From contig NW_024468591.1 in NCBI RefSeq assembly GCF_001632365.1, positions 4,075 through 68,074 of the forward strand: a stretch of DNA of 64,000 bases, read 5' to 3'. A model generated the notes under the pieces. It made no database searches. It was not told the origin of the DNA and saw only the letters and a program-made list of their open reading frames with translations. Origin of the DNA: Laetiporus sulphureus 93-53 (taxonomy: Eukaryota; Basidiomycota; Agaricomycetes; Polyporales; Laetiporaceae). Shown one piece after another: positions 1 to 10,845 of the stretch (position 1 is the stretch's first letter; each line of letters opens with the position of its first letter). The position numbers and the translations under genes are program-made.

Positions 1-236
1 GCCGGTTCGCGTGCCGTGGTGGTGAAGAACGCGCGGGTGCACGATGCCTCGCGTGGGCTCGTGCGAGGGTTTTCGAGGTCGGCAGAGTGCGTTGGGGTGG
101 TCGAACGAGAGGGGGTCTGCGGAACGTTGACTGTATGCGCCGCGCTGCGACGCGCGATACAGACAGACTAGCACTCATCTATTGCACCCTCCAACGCACT
201 CGCCCTCCTCCGGCATCACCGACGATGTTATAGTGC
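1..236 (-). repeat. Edge copy of the ~420-bp exon-intron repeat unit
   Basis: The first ~236 bases match the tandem units found at 12.56-15.0 kb; the same words occur in the unit near 14.46-14.6 kb. Read on the minus strand, a splice-acceptor-like end (GTTCCGCAG) lies at 117-125 and the intron body occupies about 117-178. The expected donor reads ATGAGT (173-178) instead of GTGAGT, so this unit looks splice-dead. Similarity stops near 236. The array probably continues beyond the left edge of the window. Confidence 0.75.
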
Positions 237-908
237 TGACTAGGAAAAAAAATGGAGGTCACGCAAGTTCCCCGATCAGGGAATATGGGCGCAGCGGATT
301 ACTTCAGTGTTTGGGAGATTGAAAGCGCCGCAGTCAGCCGCAATGTTCTGGTGAAGCAGATGGGACTGCCCTGAGGATTTGCATTGTGAACTATATGAAA
401 AAACAGCACTCACAGAAGTGGAGCTGTTCCCCAATCGGGGAATAGCTAACGTGCCTGTTCATATAGCAAAATCATGGCATACCTGCATCAATATGGCTCC
501 TCCAGCCAAGAGGAGGATGTTGCAACAGAGTATAACCTGTAGCAACAACCTCGGACCTGGCGCAAGCGCTGTTCATCGACAAAGTCACCTGAAAGAGGCT
601 GGGAAACGCGCGCCTAATGAGTTATCAGAAAGAATTGAACCGGTAAGAGTGGTTTCGATTGCGCCAGATCCAGAAATGCATGACAGCGTAGCCAGGAGGG
701 TATCAGAGCGGGCGCAAATGCGGCGCAAGTGAAGGCAATCACGTACGCTGAGCTAGAGGCAGCATTTTGTCAGAGTGGGTCACAGAGAGATCGAGAAGAT
801 TGCCGACAGCGCCAAGCGATCAGAACGCAACATTAGACTTGCGCCGCAGTTGCGCCGGACCAATGGGATGCCGAGCTTTCTATTGAGGGTGTCAGTGAGC
901 CCACAAAA
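237..908. other. Spacer without a supported gene
   Basis: No gene is supported here. A 117-codon plus-strand ORF at 379-732 has no recognisable domain. Two short inverted motifs, TTCCCCGATCAGGGAA (about 270-285) and TTCCCCAATCGGGGAA (about 427-442), resemble a perfect copy at about 10923-10938. Confidence 0.6.
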
Positions 909-3900
909 TCAAAAATGAATTGAAGAGAACCAAAACAAAAGTGATGGCTCCAAGGGGCTTGGAGCCATTGGCCTAAAGATAGGTGCTGCCACGGGTGCAG
1001 GTGCTGCCGGGACCGAGGACGCGGATGGACCAGCCATCGTCATCGCGTGCGCTGTCCCCGTCTCATCTTCGGAGACAACTGCCTTCGACTTCTTCTTGCG
1101 CTGGCGCTTGGATGGGCCCGCACCCGCCGTCTGAGCTGTGGCCGTCTTCGTGGCCTTCCTCTTCTGACCTGGGGGCTTTCAGCTCTTCGTCCTCTTCGCT
1201 GTCGTGCTCGTCGTCGGTTCCATCAGCTGCATCGAGGTCAATGTCAAACACGTTCTCTGAGGCACTCAGCATGTTAGTATGCAAAAGCGCGGAGAACGTA
1301 TCATCGCACTTACTCAATTGGACCGATGCGCCATAGAACGCCCGCAACATTGTGCCCTTGTCGAAGGAGATGTTGTTCAGAAACACGTCCGGCGTATTTC
1401 GGGCGATCAACCGATAGATGTGGACGAGCTTCGGCTGCGGCTGCCGCCAGACATGACCAATCAGCTGGTCGTCCTCCTGCGTGGACCACAGGGTATCCTA
1501 TGGCATGTGCTGTTAGAAGGAGCGTGTGGCAACGTGGTCGGACAGCGGGTACTCACCATCATGATGACATAATTCGCGCACGCCAAGTTAAGCCCCACAA
1601 TCCCGACCGCGGACACAATGAGCACGCGCGGGCCATCTCGCCCTGCCTTCTTGAAGTCCTCGATGGCCTTCGTGCGAGCCGCTATCGACGTCCTGGACGT
1701 GTGGGTTTCATGCTTGATCCCGTACATGTTGAGGACCTGTAACATCGAATGCGTAAGGTGCTCAATGAGATTTCAATCAGATCCGAAAACTCACCGGACT
1801 GAGCAAGGTCAAGTTGCTAGGGAAGGTGACGAAGACGATGATCTTGTCCGGCTGATCGCCGTCGTACTCTTCGAATGGGGGGTCCTCCATTGGGACCAGC
1901 CGGTTTTGCTCCGCAGCGGTGGGGGGTTCCTCCCCAGCAGTGGGGACTACCTCCCGAGTGGTGAGGGGTACCGCGCGATCTTCAGCGAGATGATGTTGCA
2001 GAATGGCGATGAGCGCCTTGATCTTCGTCGACTCGATCGCCTGCCATGCATCCAGGGTCGTGGGGACCTCCATGGAGAGACCGCTGGAGTTGGAGAGGGA
2101 GCGGTGCGTCAGCGCGAGACGAATCGCGAGGTAGAAGTTCTGTGAACAGAGCGGTGAGTACTCTCACCAATCATATTAGCGTGTCACGCGATGGCATGCG
2201 TACGTCGACGACGTACAGCTCAGGTGCGGGGGCAGCATTCGGCATCGAGCGAACGTGCTGCTCGTGCATGCGTACATCTCAGATGTATGCGCCAGCTGTA
2301 GTGCGTGGACCAGCGCATAGCAACGCCAGCCCTGCATGGCCGTACATCCGAGACGTACACCGCGGGGGCATGAGCCTCAATAGGATGACGTCACACATGC
2401 ACGTCAGGTACGTCCACGACGCGCGTATCCCCGCATCATCTGAAATGAAAGAGCAGAGGAAACTTACCCATCCGTGCATGAGAGACAAGGCTCTGCCAGC
2501 GTCCTGGCTCATCTCAGCGGCGAGCTCGTCAATCGTGTTCTGCTCCTTGTGGCTGAGCTTCAAGAGCACCATGTGTTGTTCGTAGGGCTCCAACCCAGAG
2601 ATCAGTTTGCCCTCGTAGTCTCGCGAGTCGACAGTGCGGCGCATCACAGCGCCCTCGAACCGCTTTCGTGCATCCTCCGTGATGATCGCGACGCTGTCGT
2701 ATGCCTCGCCACCGACGTCGACCTATTTTCCCCTGGCGACGCGCTGCACGACCAACTTGCCCTTGTTGTCTTTTTTCTTCTGGGCGTGGTCTGCCCTCTG
2801 CGCAGCATTCAGGTCGTCCTTGAACTCCTTGACGACCGTCTCGAAGTCGGGGCTGAACGTCGACAACCTCGCCCATCTTCCGAGGTTCCACAGATCCTGC
2901 GACAGGTTGTCAGCTTCGACCTCCAGATGTTCATTGAGCACTCACCTCCGGACGACTGAGCAGTGGCATCGCCATCATCACCACCACACTGTCGCTACAC
3001 TTCCGCAGCTCCATGCACGTGAAATACGGCTTTGACAGCGTGTGCGCGCACATCGCTTCGTCGTAAATCACGAGGCCAAAATGCCTCCCGAAGACGGTCT
3101 GATCCACTAGCTGTTCAAACCCGTGCTTCTTCTGTGACTCCAGATGCTTGTCCGGAGTCTTCGGCTTGAAAAGCACCTGCCAGTCGGACGCAATTGCCTG
3201 TAAAGATGCTATTAGATCGTCCTCCCCGTCACAGCAATGCAAGACGTACCGAATAGGTGGTGACAATAATTTGCTGACACTTCTGGGTCTTTGACTTGAC
3301 GTAGTACAATTCCCACCATTGAGCGCGCGTCTTGTGTGAGCCGGTATATGGTAGCATGTCGAAACAGCCACGTTGCAGATAGCGTCGCAACTCTGCCAGG
3401 AGTTGCGACAGAAGGCTCACCGTCATGACGACCACAACAGGCTCATCCTTCAATCCGCCCATGTTCTCACCTTCACTGATCGAGGACAGATCCCATTGGC
3501 CCGGCAAGTGACCGTGTTTTTGGTAGTGGTGGACGTAATATGCCCTCAGAGCGATAAGCCCCACAGCCTGCATCGTCTTGCCGACGCCGACCTTGTCGAA
3601 AATGAACATGGGCTGAGACGCCAGCATCCGTCACGTCATCTTCACGATCCCCACAAGCTGGTGCCAGCGAGGACCGAACGCGACGGCATCCTTCGATGTC
3701 TTGAGCCACTCCTGGCCTTCCTCTGACCATGGATCGTGGGCGTTCATGGGGTCTTCCTTGCGATTGAAGAATGGCAGCCCCTCCTTGGGCAGACCCAGCA
3801 GCTCATGAAGCTGCGTTGCGTTCATCTCCTGGAACTCCTCGACACCTGTGTCCCAATTCATGTCGAGAGACTCGAAGTCAAGCACCTCGACCGGGGTGCC

Positions 3901-4977
3901 GTCCCCAGGCTCCAACATGGCCTGCAGTGACTGGGAGAGCATCTCGAGCTCTGCGTCACCGGCAAGGTCAGACAGCGCCTGGCGGAGCAATTTGGGGAGT
4001 TCTAACGATTAACGTGTTAGCTTGCTTTTTGCACACATCATGCAGTGCCCCAGTACTTACTCATCTTCTGGCCGATGCCCAGCGACGGGTCGACCACGTT
4101 TAGCAGGTTCTTGATGGTCTCCCTCTTCTGGGCCAGCTCCTCCATCGCATCCTTGTCGCCATACTTCTCCAAGGTCTTCATGATGTTCTGCAACGTGTTC
4201 AGCATCTTCTTCAGCGTCGCCTTCGTGGGGAGGGTCTCCTCGCATTCTACACGAAGCAGGTCAGCTTGCACTGCAAGTAAATGACATACCACTTACTTTT
4301 GAAAAGGTTGTCGAACACTTTTTTCCTCGCCTCTAGCAGCAGCGCGTCACGGGTCAGGCCTTGGCGACGGCACTGCCAGACGTGGACGAGTGCGTCCTGG
4401 ACGAAGTCGTAACATTCATCATGCAGCACCACTCGGTTCCTGTACGCGTCCGCGCCGAAGAGAGCCTCTGTGATCGAGGCGTGACAGGCGATCTGCGCCC
4501 TTTCAATCGTTGGCAGCTGATCTGAGGTCAGAAACAAGCAGGCGTCATGTGTGGCTGAATGAAACTTACCGAGCGAGTCTCAAAGGACTGCAAGATGTCA
4601 GCCACACTCCTTTCGTGCAAGGCGAGGACGCCTTCGACCTTTTGCGTGATCTTCCAATCTTTCCACATCTTCCAAAGGAATGGCACGACGACATCGCGGC
4701 CCGCCGTGTACTGGTCCTTGCAGCGCTTGTTCAGAAACTTCCCCTTGTCATTGGCGGGAAGAGTCTTGAGTTGCTCGATGAATGCCTGACAGCTCATGAC
4801 GTCCTCTGCTGTCCACTTCGAACCGTCTGCCTTCGTGTTCGCCGTCGAATCGCCGTCATGCCTATTCCACGGAAGGCCGGTAGACCCAGTCAGCTCGCTC
4901 CATGTTGGCCACTGCCACACCTCAGGCTTGGCTAGAAACAGGTTGAGGAGTGTGTGTGCAGTAGTGTTGGACGGCAT
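909..4977 (-). pseudogene. Decayed SNF2-family helicase-like ATPase
   Basis: Multi-exon minus-strand gene for a nuclear DEAD/SNF2-type ATPase. The likely start is the ATG at 4977 (MPSNTTAHTLL). Visible motifs: Walker A-like DKVGVGKTMQ (about 3590), Walker B-like YDEA (about 3070), motif III-like MAMPLLSRP (about 2960), helicase-C start DKIIVFVTFPSN (about 1810), motif V-like SAVGIVGLNLA (about 1600), and motif VI region WSTQEDDQLIGHVWRQ (about 1450-1495) followed by KLVHIYRLIA. The tail is acidic, then basic (KRQRKKK). Typical short introns separate the exons (GTAAGT/GTGAGT donors, TTACAG/CGCAG acceptors). It is broken by an in-frame TGA at 3631-3633, just before the Walker A exon, and an in-frame TAG at 2723-2725. 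The exon 1 to 2 junction (about 4522-4570) does not keep frame, and the open frame changes near 1170-1200. Homologs are chromatin-remodeler-like proteins of unknown role. The 3' end is uncertain: the C-terminal frame stops at 1063 or 909. Confidence 0.75.
2143..2467 (-). other. Unusually long intron of the SNF2-like gene, with repeated palindromic motifs
   Basis: Between the exon ending in LMHGW (donor GTAAGT near 2467) and the exon starting NFYLAIRLALTHR (acceptor CACAG near 2143) lies about 325 bp, while other introns here are near 50 bp. It contains four near-palindromic words of the type CGTACGTC..GACGTACG (about 2196-2217, 2266-2291, 2341-2362, 2403-2428). This could be a small insertion in the intron. 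Confidence 0.5.
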
Positions 4978-5020
4978 TTGGATGCAGAAAGATGGTTTGG
5001 GGGGATAAAAGCTGAGGGAG

Positions 5021-5629
5021 AAAATGCCCAGCTTATATGTGCAGGGAGGGGGCTGAACTTGGAGTGGCGCTCGGTGGCATTGGTCGCGGACTTGAAGGAA
5101 GCATTCCATCAGAAGCGGACGAAGTCACCGCGTATCAGAAGGGCCTCATTACCGGGTGATCTAGAATTTTAAGAAGCAGCGCGTTGGATTGGCAGATGTT
5201 CAATTCGCGAAACTATTTGGAATGAGAAGCAATCACCGATTAATTTCCTCGGGTCATGCATACGTCGTGGACGCACGCACGTCGCATGAATTGAAATTCA
5301 CGGACATTCTATGTGGTTCTTCTGCACAGCTGCGTAGGAGCCGGTTGGGTGAATTTCAATTCATGCGACGTGCGTGCGTCCACGATGTACGCATGACCCG
5401 AGGAAATTAATCGGTGACCGCTTCTCATTCCAAATAGTTTCGCGAATTGAACATCTGCCCATCCAACGCGCTGCTTCTTAAAATTCTAGATCACCTGGTA
5501 ATGAGGCCCTTCTGATACGTGGCGACTTCGTCCGCTTCTGATGGAATGCTTCCTTCAAGTCCGCGACCAATGCCACTGAGCGCCGCTCCAAGTTCAGCCC
5601 CCTCCCTGCACATATAAGCTGGGCATTTT
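5021..5629. repeat. Large inverted repeat (two 280-bp arms, 49-bp spacer) over the SNF2-like promoter
   Basis: The left arm, 5021-5300, and right arm, 5350-5629, are reverse complements with about 10 mismatches by eye (about 96% identity, almost all transitions) and equal length. The spacer is 5301-5349. The left arm covers the region upstream of the SNF2-like start at 4977, including a TATA-like CATATAAG on the minus strand near 5034-5041. The right arm therefore carries a second promoter-like copy pointing right (CATATAAGC near 5610-5618), but no SNF2-like coding follows it. It looks like an inverted duplication of a promoter. Confidence 0.9.
5034..5041 (-). promoter_or_regulatory. TATA-like box of the SNF2-like gene
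   Basis: CATATAAG on the minus strand lies about 57-64 bp upstream of the inferred ATG at 4977. The mirror copy is at about 5610-5617 on the plus strand. Confidence 0.4.
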
Positions 5630-6266
5630 TTTCCGTCACTGAGCATACGTCTGAGACGTACGCACCGTGGACGTGCAATGATACTGGAAATGAAGGATAC
5701 TACCATCTAGGATGCATCACTCATGGTGACACAAATGCTCATAAGCTGTTACAGCAGTTTGCAAAAATAATGGCGGTCACGCGTGCGAGTCGGTATTGTA
5801 CATGGTGGTCCGTTTGGACTTGACAAAATCGCGCCTCACAGTGCCTCCAGCTCGAGTAGCACATGCTTGTCCACTTGTGGATGCTACTCGTTCGATCTCA
5901 TTTCATTTGCAGTGTACATAGTTGCCGCCTCTAGCGAAGTCAATACACATCAGTGCAGATGTGAAACATGCTGCTGCCACCTTTTCAACATTGGAGCTGG
6001 CTTTGATAGGACTGCACTTGTGAACTTGAGGTTGCTGCCTGTGCTAGAGCATTTGCTGAATTGGAATCACAATAGGAGTGCAGAGAACTGAAGTGAATAC
6101 AAGTGAAGGAAAGCCAGCATATTGCAAGGGTGATGATGTCCAATTTCACCCAGTCCAGAGACCACTACATACTGTCCATGCACGTCACCGCCGTCCCACA
6201 ATGCAAACAGCCATAAATGATGACATGAACAAGAAAGACAACGGGGCAAACAAATATCCGGACTGA
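5630..6266. other. Spacer without a supported gene
   Basis: Starts with a palindromic word (CATACGTCTGAGACGTACGC, about 5644-5663) of the kind found in the SNF2 intron. A short plus ORF at 5783-6091 and its neighbours show no domain. This stretch includes the downstream side of the minus-strand gene that ends at 6267. Confidence 0.5.
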
Positions 6267-8402
6267 TCAATGTTTCCACTTTGACCACCATGATTCCACC
6301 AATCGGCGATCGTGACCAGGGTTAATTGGACCGCCAGGTGTCCCAGGCCACGTGATATCTGTTAGAGTCTTGTTGCGTGACTGAGGATATCGCACCTGCC
6401 CAGCATTTCCAGCCCAATCGAAGTCGATCACTTTGATGCATGCCTTCTTCTTCCCTTTCTGTATGACTGCCTTGCCATCTTGATTAACCTGCACCATGAT
6501 GTTGTTCATCCTGAGGTCACCGTGCACAAACTGCTGCTGCTCCAGTATCGCCAGCAGTTGGTTCAGTGATGCCCAGATGGGATCTGCAGCTGTGGGAGCT
6601 GCAACTCTGCCATGCGGTTTCTTCTCGGAGAATTGGGACAGCGTCTCCCAGTCCGATCCAAGGTACTCCATGACGTAGGTGGTAGGAGCACCTTCACGAT
6701 GTGCACATCCATAAAGGGTAGGGGCGAGATGGTGTCGAGCCAAGAGCTGATGAACATGTTCGCTGTACGATCCGTCGATCAACTTGACCACCACTGGGGT
6801 GGGAGAACGCAGACGGGAAGGGGTCAACAAGGTGGCATGGAACAGCCACCGCTGGCTACTTGTCAAGAGACGATCTTCGAACACGAGCTTGCCTGGTGTG
6901 GAGGCTCCTGATTTCGCATACAACGTGACCGACTCGTAGATCCGCGGTGTCGAGGAGGGAAATGTCGGTGGCATTTCGTTCAGGTTCAACCTGGGGGGGA
7001 GAGAATGTTTCAGTTTGATCTCAACATTAAAGGCGTCATTCAACACACCTTTCTAGTGTAGATCGCCCTTTTGCCAGTGCATAGAGCACCTTCGCAAGCC
7101 TATCCTGTCGTATGCCCCTGCTATCATGTAGCATGTAATAGGTATCCTGTAATGGCTCCACGATGACATGTTTGCCATCATAGAAGCCCCCCAGTACAGA
7201 CAGCTGAGCTCCTGTCCATCAATTGTCAGATGGTAGAATGTCTGGATGCTCCACAAGACATACCTAACACAGAGACGAGGAACATCGGTGAGCCCTGCGC
7301 TAAAAAACTCGTCCACCTTGGATCATGCCGTTCATTCTGCTCCAAGACTTTCACGGCAAGGTCGTAGTCGCGCGCCGGTTGCATGTAGACATCGCTAACT
7401 CCTTGTCTGGGCTCCCACTTGTCCTCACACAAGATGATCAGTATGCTTCCATCTGCGAGGAAAACGCAATCGACCTCACCGTAACGGAGGTCTGACGATG
7501 CATTGAACTGGTACTTGTGGGACCAGCGCTGGCGTTCGAACAGCGACTCAACGCCAGTGTCGAATTGATTGGTTCGTGCCGCCTCATCCTTGAAATGTTC
7601 GCCCATCATGCTGCACAACATCTGGGCCGACTTCACAGCATCGACTGTGGTGCTGCAGTCCTCAGGAAGGGAACTGGTAGCGTCGATGATGAATTGGCGG
7701 AAAACGTCATGTAGCGCGCACACTGGAACACTGTTCTTCGAGGTTGGACGGAGGCACATAATACGAGTGACATCATCTTGGCCCTTCCCCCAGCCACTGG
7801 GCTTGCCAAAATCAGATGGAGAAAGAAGAGTGCTCTGCGCATGCTTGACGGATGTGGCGAATTCTGTGCAGATTCCATTGACAGCTTCCAGGAGTCCTTC
7901 TGCTTATGGATCAAGGCTGGATTCATTAGCGCAGAGGGGAGCAGCACTCACTGCGAATTGGTGACAACCAGGCTGGTAGTGGGAGATGCAGATCAAGCAA
8001 TTTTAGCTGCTCTGGTGGCAACTTTGCTGGCATGAGCAGCGTGTCCACTGCAGTTTTCCAGCAGGTCACAACCTCATCCATCACGATAGCATCATGGCGG
8101 TGGTCCTCTTCTTCTTTCCAAGCCTCTATATGTTTAAGCAAGTCATTGAAGGCTTTCTAAAACCGGCCAGCCATCCCCGTCGCCTTGTCTGGTGCTTGAC
8201 CGATCTTGCTGCGTTTCGCCCCAGGAATCGGAAATACATCACTGGCACGTTTCCTCCAGACAGAACTGGATGGAGAGTTCGATACACCCCCAAGTCTGGC
8301 TGGCTGTCGAGCTGATGAATGACTGATGATAGCTGCCCCATCAGACACTGCTCCTCGGCGTGAGCGTGAGCGAGTTGCATGAGCAGAGTTGGCGCTAGAC
8401 AT
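6267..8402 (-). pseudogene. Restriction-endonuclease-like domain fused to a protein kinase domain (Crinkler-type architecture), one stop codon
   Basis: Minus-strand gene from ATG 8402 to stop 6267 with short introns (donors at about 7946, 7265 and 7050). The N-terminus is basic (RSRSRR, KRSK), then a helical segment. A PD-(D/E)XK-like core follows: GEVDCV, a hydrophobic strand, then CEDK (about 7420-7480). The C-terminal kinase domain shows a VVVKLIDG strand with lysine (about 6790), a catalytic loop FVHGDLRMNNIMV (about 6510) and a metal-binding DFD in place of DFG (VIDFDWAG, about 6420). The order nuclease-like then kinase is known from Crinkler/CR-type effector families and related fungal proteins. 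The only clear lesion is an in-frame TAG at 8157-8159, consistent with CAG to TAG; the frame continues on both sides. Whether it is a host gene or a mobile-effector relative cannot be told from sequence alone. Confidence 0.6.
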
Positions 8403-9231
8403 GGTGTTTGGGGGGAGGGGGAGGGACTGACAGGCAGGGCACACTGGGTTCCAGGTTATATGCAAAAACCACAGGTCAAACGTGGAGCAGGCCTCAATGC
8501 ACATCACCTACACTAACCGCATCGGTACACCTTGGCAGTGCAATTTTGCTGGTTTGCCGGCTTGCCAGCTTGACAGATGTCCGATCGCATCAATATAGAC
8601 TGGCGCTGGTGAGAGATCTGACACATCATGGTATCATGCCAACAAGTCCAATCCTGATGGATCATGGGCATGGCATTCTACCAACCAAAGGATCAGTTGA
8701 CATCTGCCACGATATCACAATGTGAAAAAAATCGCGCACCGGCCTAGAAGTCAATGCAGGAGAGAAAACGTATCCACGTCCGAGGAGAGGAACACATGCG
8801 TCCAGGACGTACGCCCGCGGGGCGCCCCTCGCACCCGACGGCGAGCGCGTGTGCTGAGGACGTACGCCCGTGGTGTCCACCCCCCGCGCGGTGCTGCACG
8901 ATGGAGCGGGCAGTGCAGCGCTCATCGCTCAGAGCAGCTCAAGTTCATGGCCGCACTTGCGGTCCGCGGACGAGGCACGCGTGCATCTGGGACGTACGCG
9001 ATGCAATGCACCATAAACGAGGTATTCGGGATGTCATCGCACGTGCGGGTGCCGTTCAAGTGCACGTGTTGGGCGGAATGCACGTCCAGGATGCGCCCAT
9101 CGACGTGCGTGTCACGGGGCGAGGACAGGTGGCGGACGTGGTGTCCGGTGCCACATCTGCCGGGCTGGGCAGCTACGGGCGCTTAAGGCCGTCCTGGGGA
9201 GCGCCCGGTGTACCCTGGCCCAGTGATGTAA
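8403..9231. other. GC-rich spacer with repeated GGACGTACGCC motifs
   Basis: Two overlapping plus ORFs (8722-9186 and 8754-9245) cover this stretch in different frames, with low-complexity composition and no domain. The words GCGTCCAGGACGTACGCC (8797-8814), GAGGACGTACGCCC (about 8856-8869), CATCTGGGACGTACGCG (about 8984-9000) and GCACGTCCAGGATGCGCC (about 9080-9097) repeat the palindromic family seen at 2.2-2.4 and 5.6 kb. Confidence 0.5.
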
Positions 9232-9322
9232 GGGTCAAGGCTTGACCCCTTAGACTTGACTGTGGTCAACTGATTGACCCCCTCGTCAATGACTGGGTTA
9301 AGATGGGGTCAAGAGGTCAAGC
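9232..9322. promoter_or_regulatory. Cluster of TTGAC/GTCAA motifs
   Basis: Eight TTGAC or GTCAA words lie in about 90 bp, starting with the palindrome GGGTCAAGGCTTGACCC (9232-9248). Three more are at about 9478, 9493 and 9550. It may be a protein-binding array or the subterminal region of a small element; no function is shown. Confidence 0.35.
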
Positions 9323-9594
9323 ATGACCTGCACATGATCCATTATTTACCATAATTAGCAATAATGGCTTGAAGTGATGGAGCACGAAGCATTCTCGCAA
9401 TGAACTGACGTTTGGTTGAACTTGTACACTAATATGAACGTTCATGCGCCGCCACGGGGTCATGCGCATATCACGCTTGACCCTTTCTCTAGGTCAAGAT
9501 CAAAGTGCCTTACTCCTGGTTATCGCCCGGTTATTGCCTCATAATCGGGGTCAACGACAACACTGCCCTGGCCTGCCCTAGGGGGCCTCATAAC

Positions 9595-9892
9595 CTAACC
9601 TAAGTGATCGGGTGATGGCGTGCATGCATGGCGGATGTGGGAGGCCTGCAGAATCGACTTGAGCAGGGAGAATCCGGTGGTGGAGAATGGGGAGAATTCG
9701 GTGGTGGTGGACGGGGAGAATCCGGTGGTGAATGAAGGAGGCGGTGGTTGGTAGGAGGCGGTGGTTGGTAGGAGGCGGTGGTTGGTAGGAGGTGGGTGCT
9801 GTAGAGCGCGCGCGTGCGCGCTTGTTCGCTGAAGAGTCAATATCGTTTGAACGAAGGCTAATACTCACCTGAAAATTGAGAGCGGACGCCAT
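9595..9892 (-). CDS. Small hypothetical two-exon ORF with Thr/Pro-rich repeats
   Basis: An ATG at 9892 opens MASALNFQ, followed by a donor-like CAG|GTGAGT. An acceptor-like TCTTCAG leads into a second exon, ANKRARARSTAPTS..., which runs into tandem YQPPPPTNHRLLPTTAS-type and FSPSTTTEFSP-type repeats and stops at 9595. The repeats come from a minisatellite (18-bp period at about 9735-9795, and a GAATCCGGTGGTG-type word at about 9666-9730). No domain is recognised. It may be the 3' part of a minus-strand transcript beginning near 10.84 kb. Confidence 0.3.
9660..9798. repeat. Minisatellite
   Basis: GGTGGTTGGTAGGAGGC is repeated three times with an 18-bp period. Next to it is a looser array of GGGAGAATCCGGTGGTGG-like units. 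Confidence 0.75.
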
Positions 9893-10059
9893 GCTAACCT
9901 AAGCAGAAGACAATGAGAGTAAATGGGAGGAGACAGACATGAATGAGGTCGAAGGAAGATGAGGGGAGGACGATGCGAGCACACTCACCGATCGGGGTCA
10001 GACGCGCTGTGCACATGAGGGGAAAGGGCACATCGTGGAGCCTCGAAAACAGTACCGAC

Positions 10060-10835
10060 GGACTCAAAATTTTGCAGTTGAGTCATTTAGATATATTGCT
10101 AGGGGGCCCCAGCACCGACAAGCGAGCGGATTGCGATGCACGAGAGAAAAAAGCAAAAAGTTACCAGGACCATAACGGGCGCTTACCGACTGAGTTGAAA
10201 GGGCATCCCGTAGAAACACAAATAAATTGCGGAATAATGAGAATTTAATTAGCTGGGTGCTTGAGATGTAGAGCGAGGGGGCCCCAACAAAATCGAGGTG
10301 ATTGAAGCTGTCGAAATCAGAGTCGCCAGACGAGATGGCTGACCCAATTCGGGCCCCAGGGACCTGATTAGAGTGCGTATAGGGTGTACAAACGACTGCC
10401 GTTCAGCGCAGTCGTCCGCTGCTTAAGTACATACAGCAAATAGCTACGCCGAGCGTACGTCACGTGCATCATCTAATTTTTCAGGGTACCACCTTTCCGA
10501 CGAGTTTCAGCCGCCGTTCGGCCTTCGTCCTCCCGACGCGTTAAGCGCGCTCAATACCAGAAGAGCCCGGAAACCGGCTCCTTCCAACAGAAGCAACTGA
10601 CGGCCTCAGAAGGACCAATGTTGACCACACCACCACCGTGAGGAAACCTGCCCGATTGGGAAGCTTACAGCGCCCGTTTCGCTCAACTGGGCATTGGGGC
10701 CCCTTTGGGGCCTCCGAGATTCGAAGCGTGGCTTTCAGATGAGGGTATTTTGAAGAGCATAGCACAAGAATTGAATGTGCTATGGAGGGCCCTCTGAGCA
10801 TGGCCATTAGGGGCTAATGGCTCCCGGTATATAGA
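10060..10835 (-). promoter_or_regulatory. Leader-like segment A (minus strand), paralogous to 15473-15960
   Basis: Minus-strand TATA-like CTATCTATATACC (about 10833-10845), then a leader and short exon. A possible donor follows CCAATCGGGCAG. A further donor-like GTAAGCGCCCG lies at about 10180-10190. It shares with 15473-15960 the words ATTCGAAGC..GGCTTTCA, ACGGGCGCTTA and TATATAGATAGT in the same order. It carries GGGGCCCC at 10103-10110, 10278-10285 and 10696-10703, plus GGGGCC at about 10707-10712. Confidence 0.5.
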
Positions 10836-10845
10836 TAGTCTAGCT

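Noticed and set aside
8722..9245. GC-rich ORFs over the GGACGTACGCC motifs
   Set aside because: Two overlapping frames, Arg/Pro-rich composition; explained by base composition.
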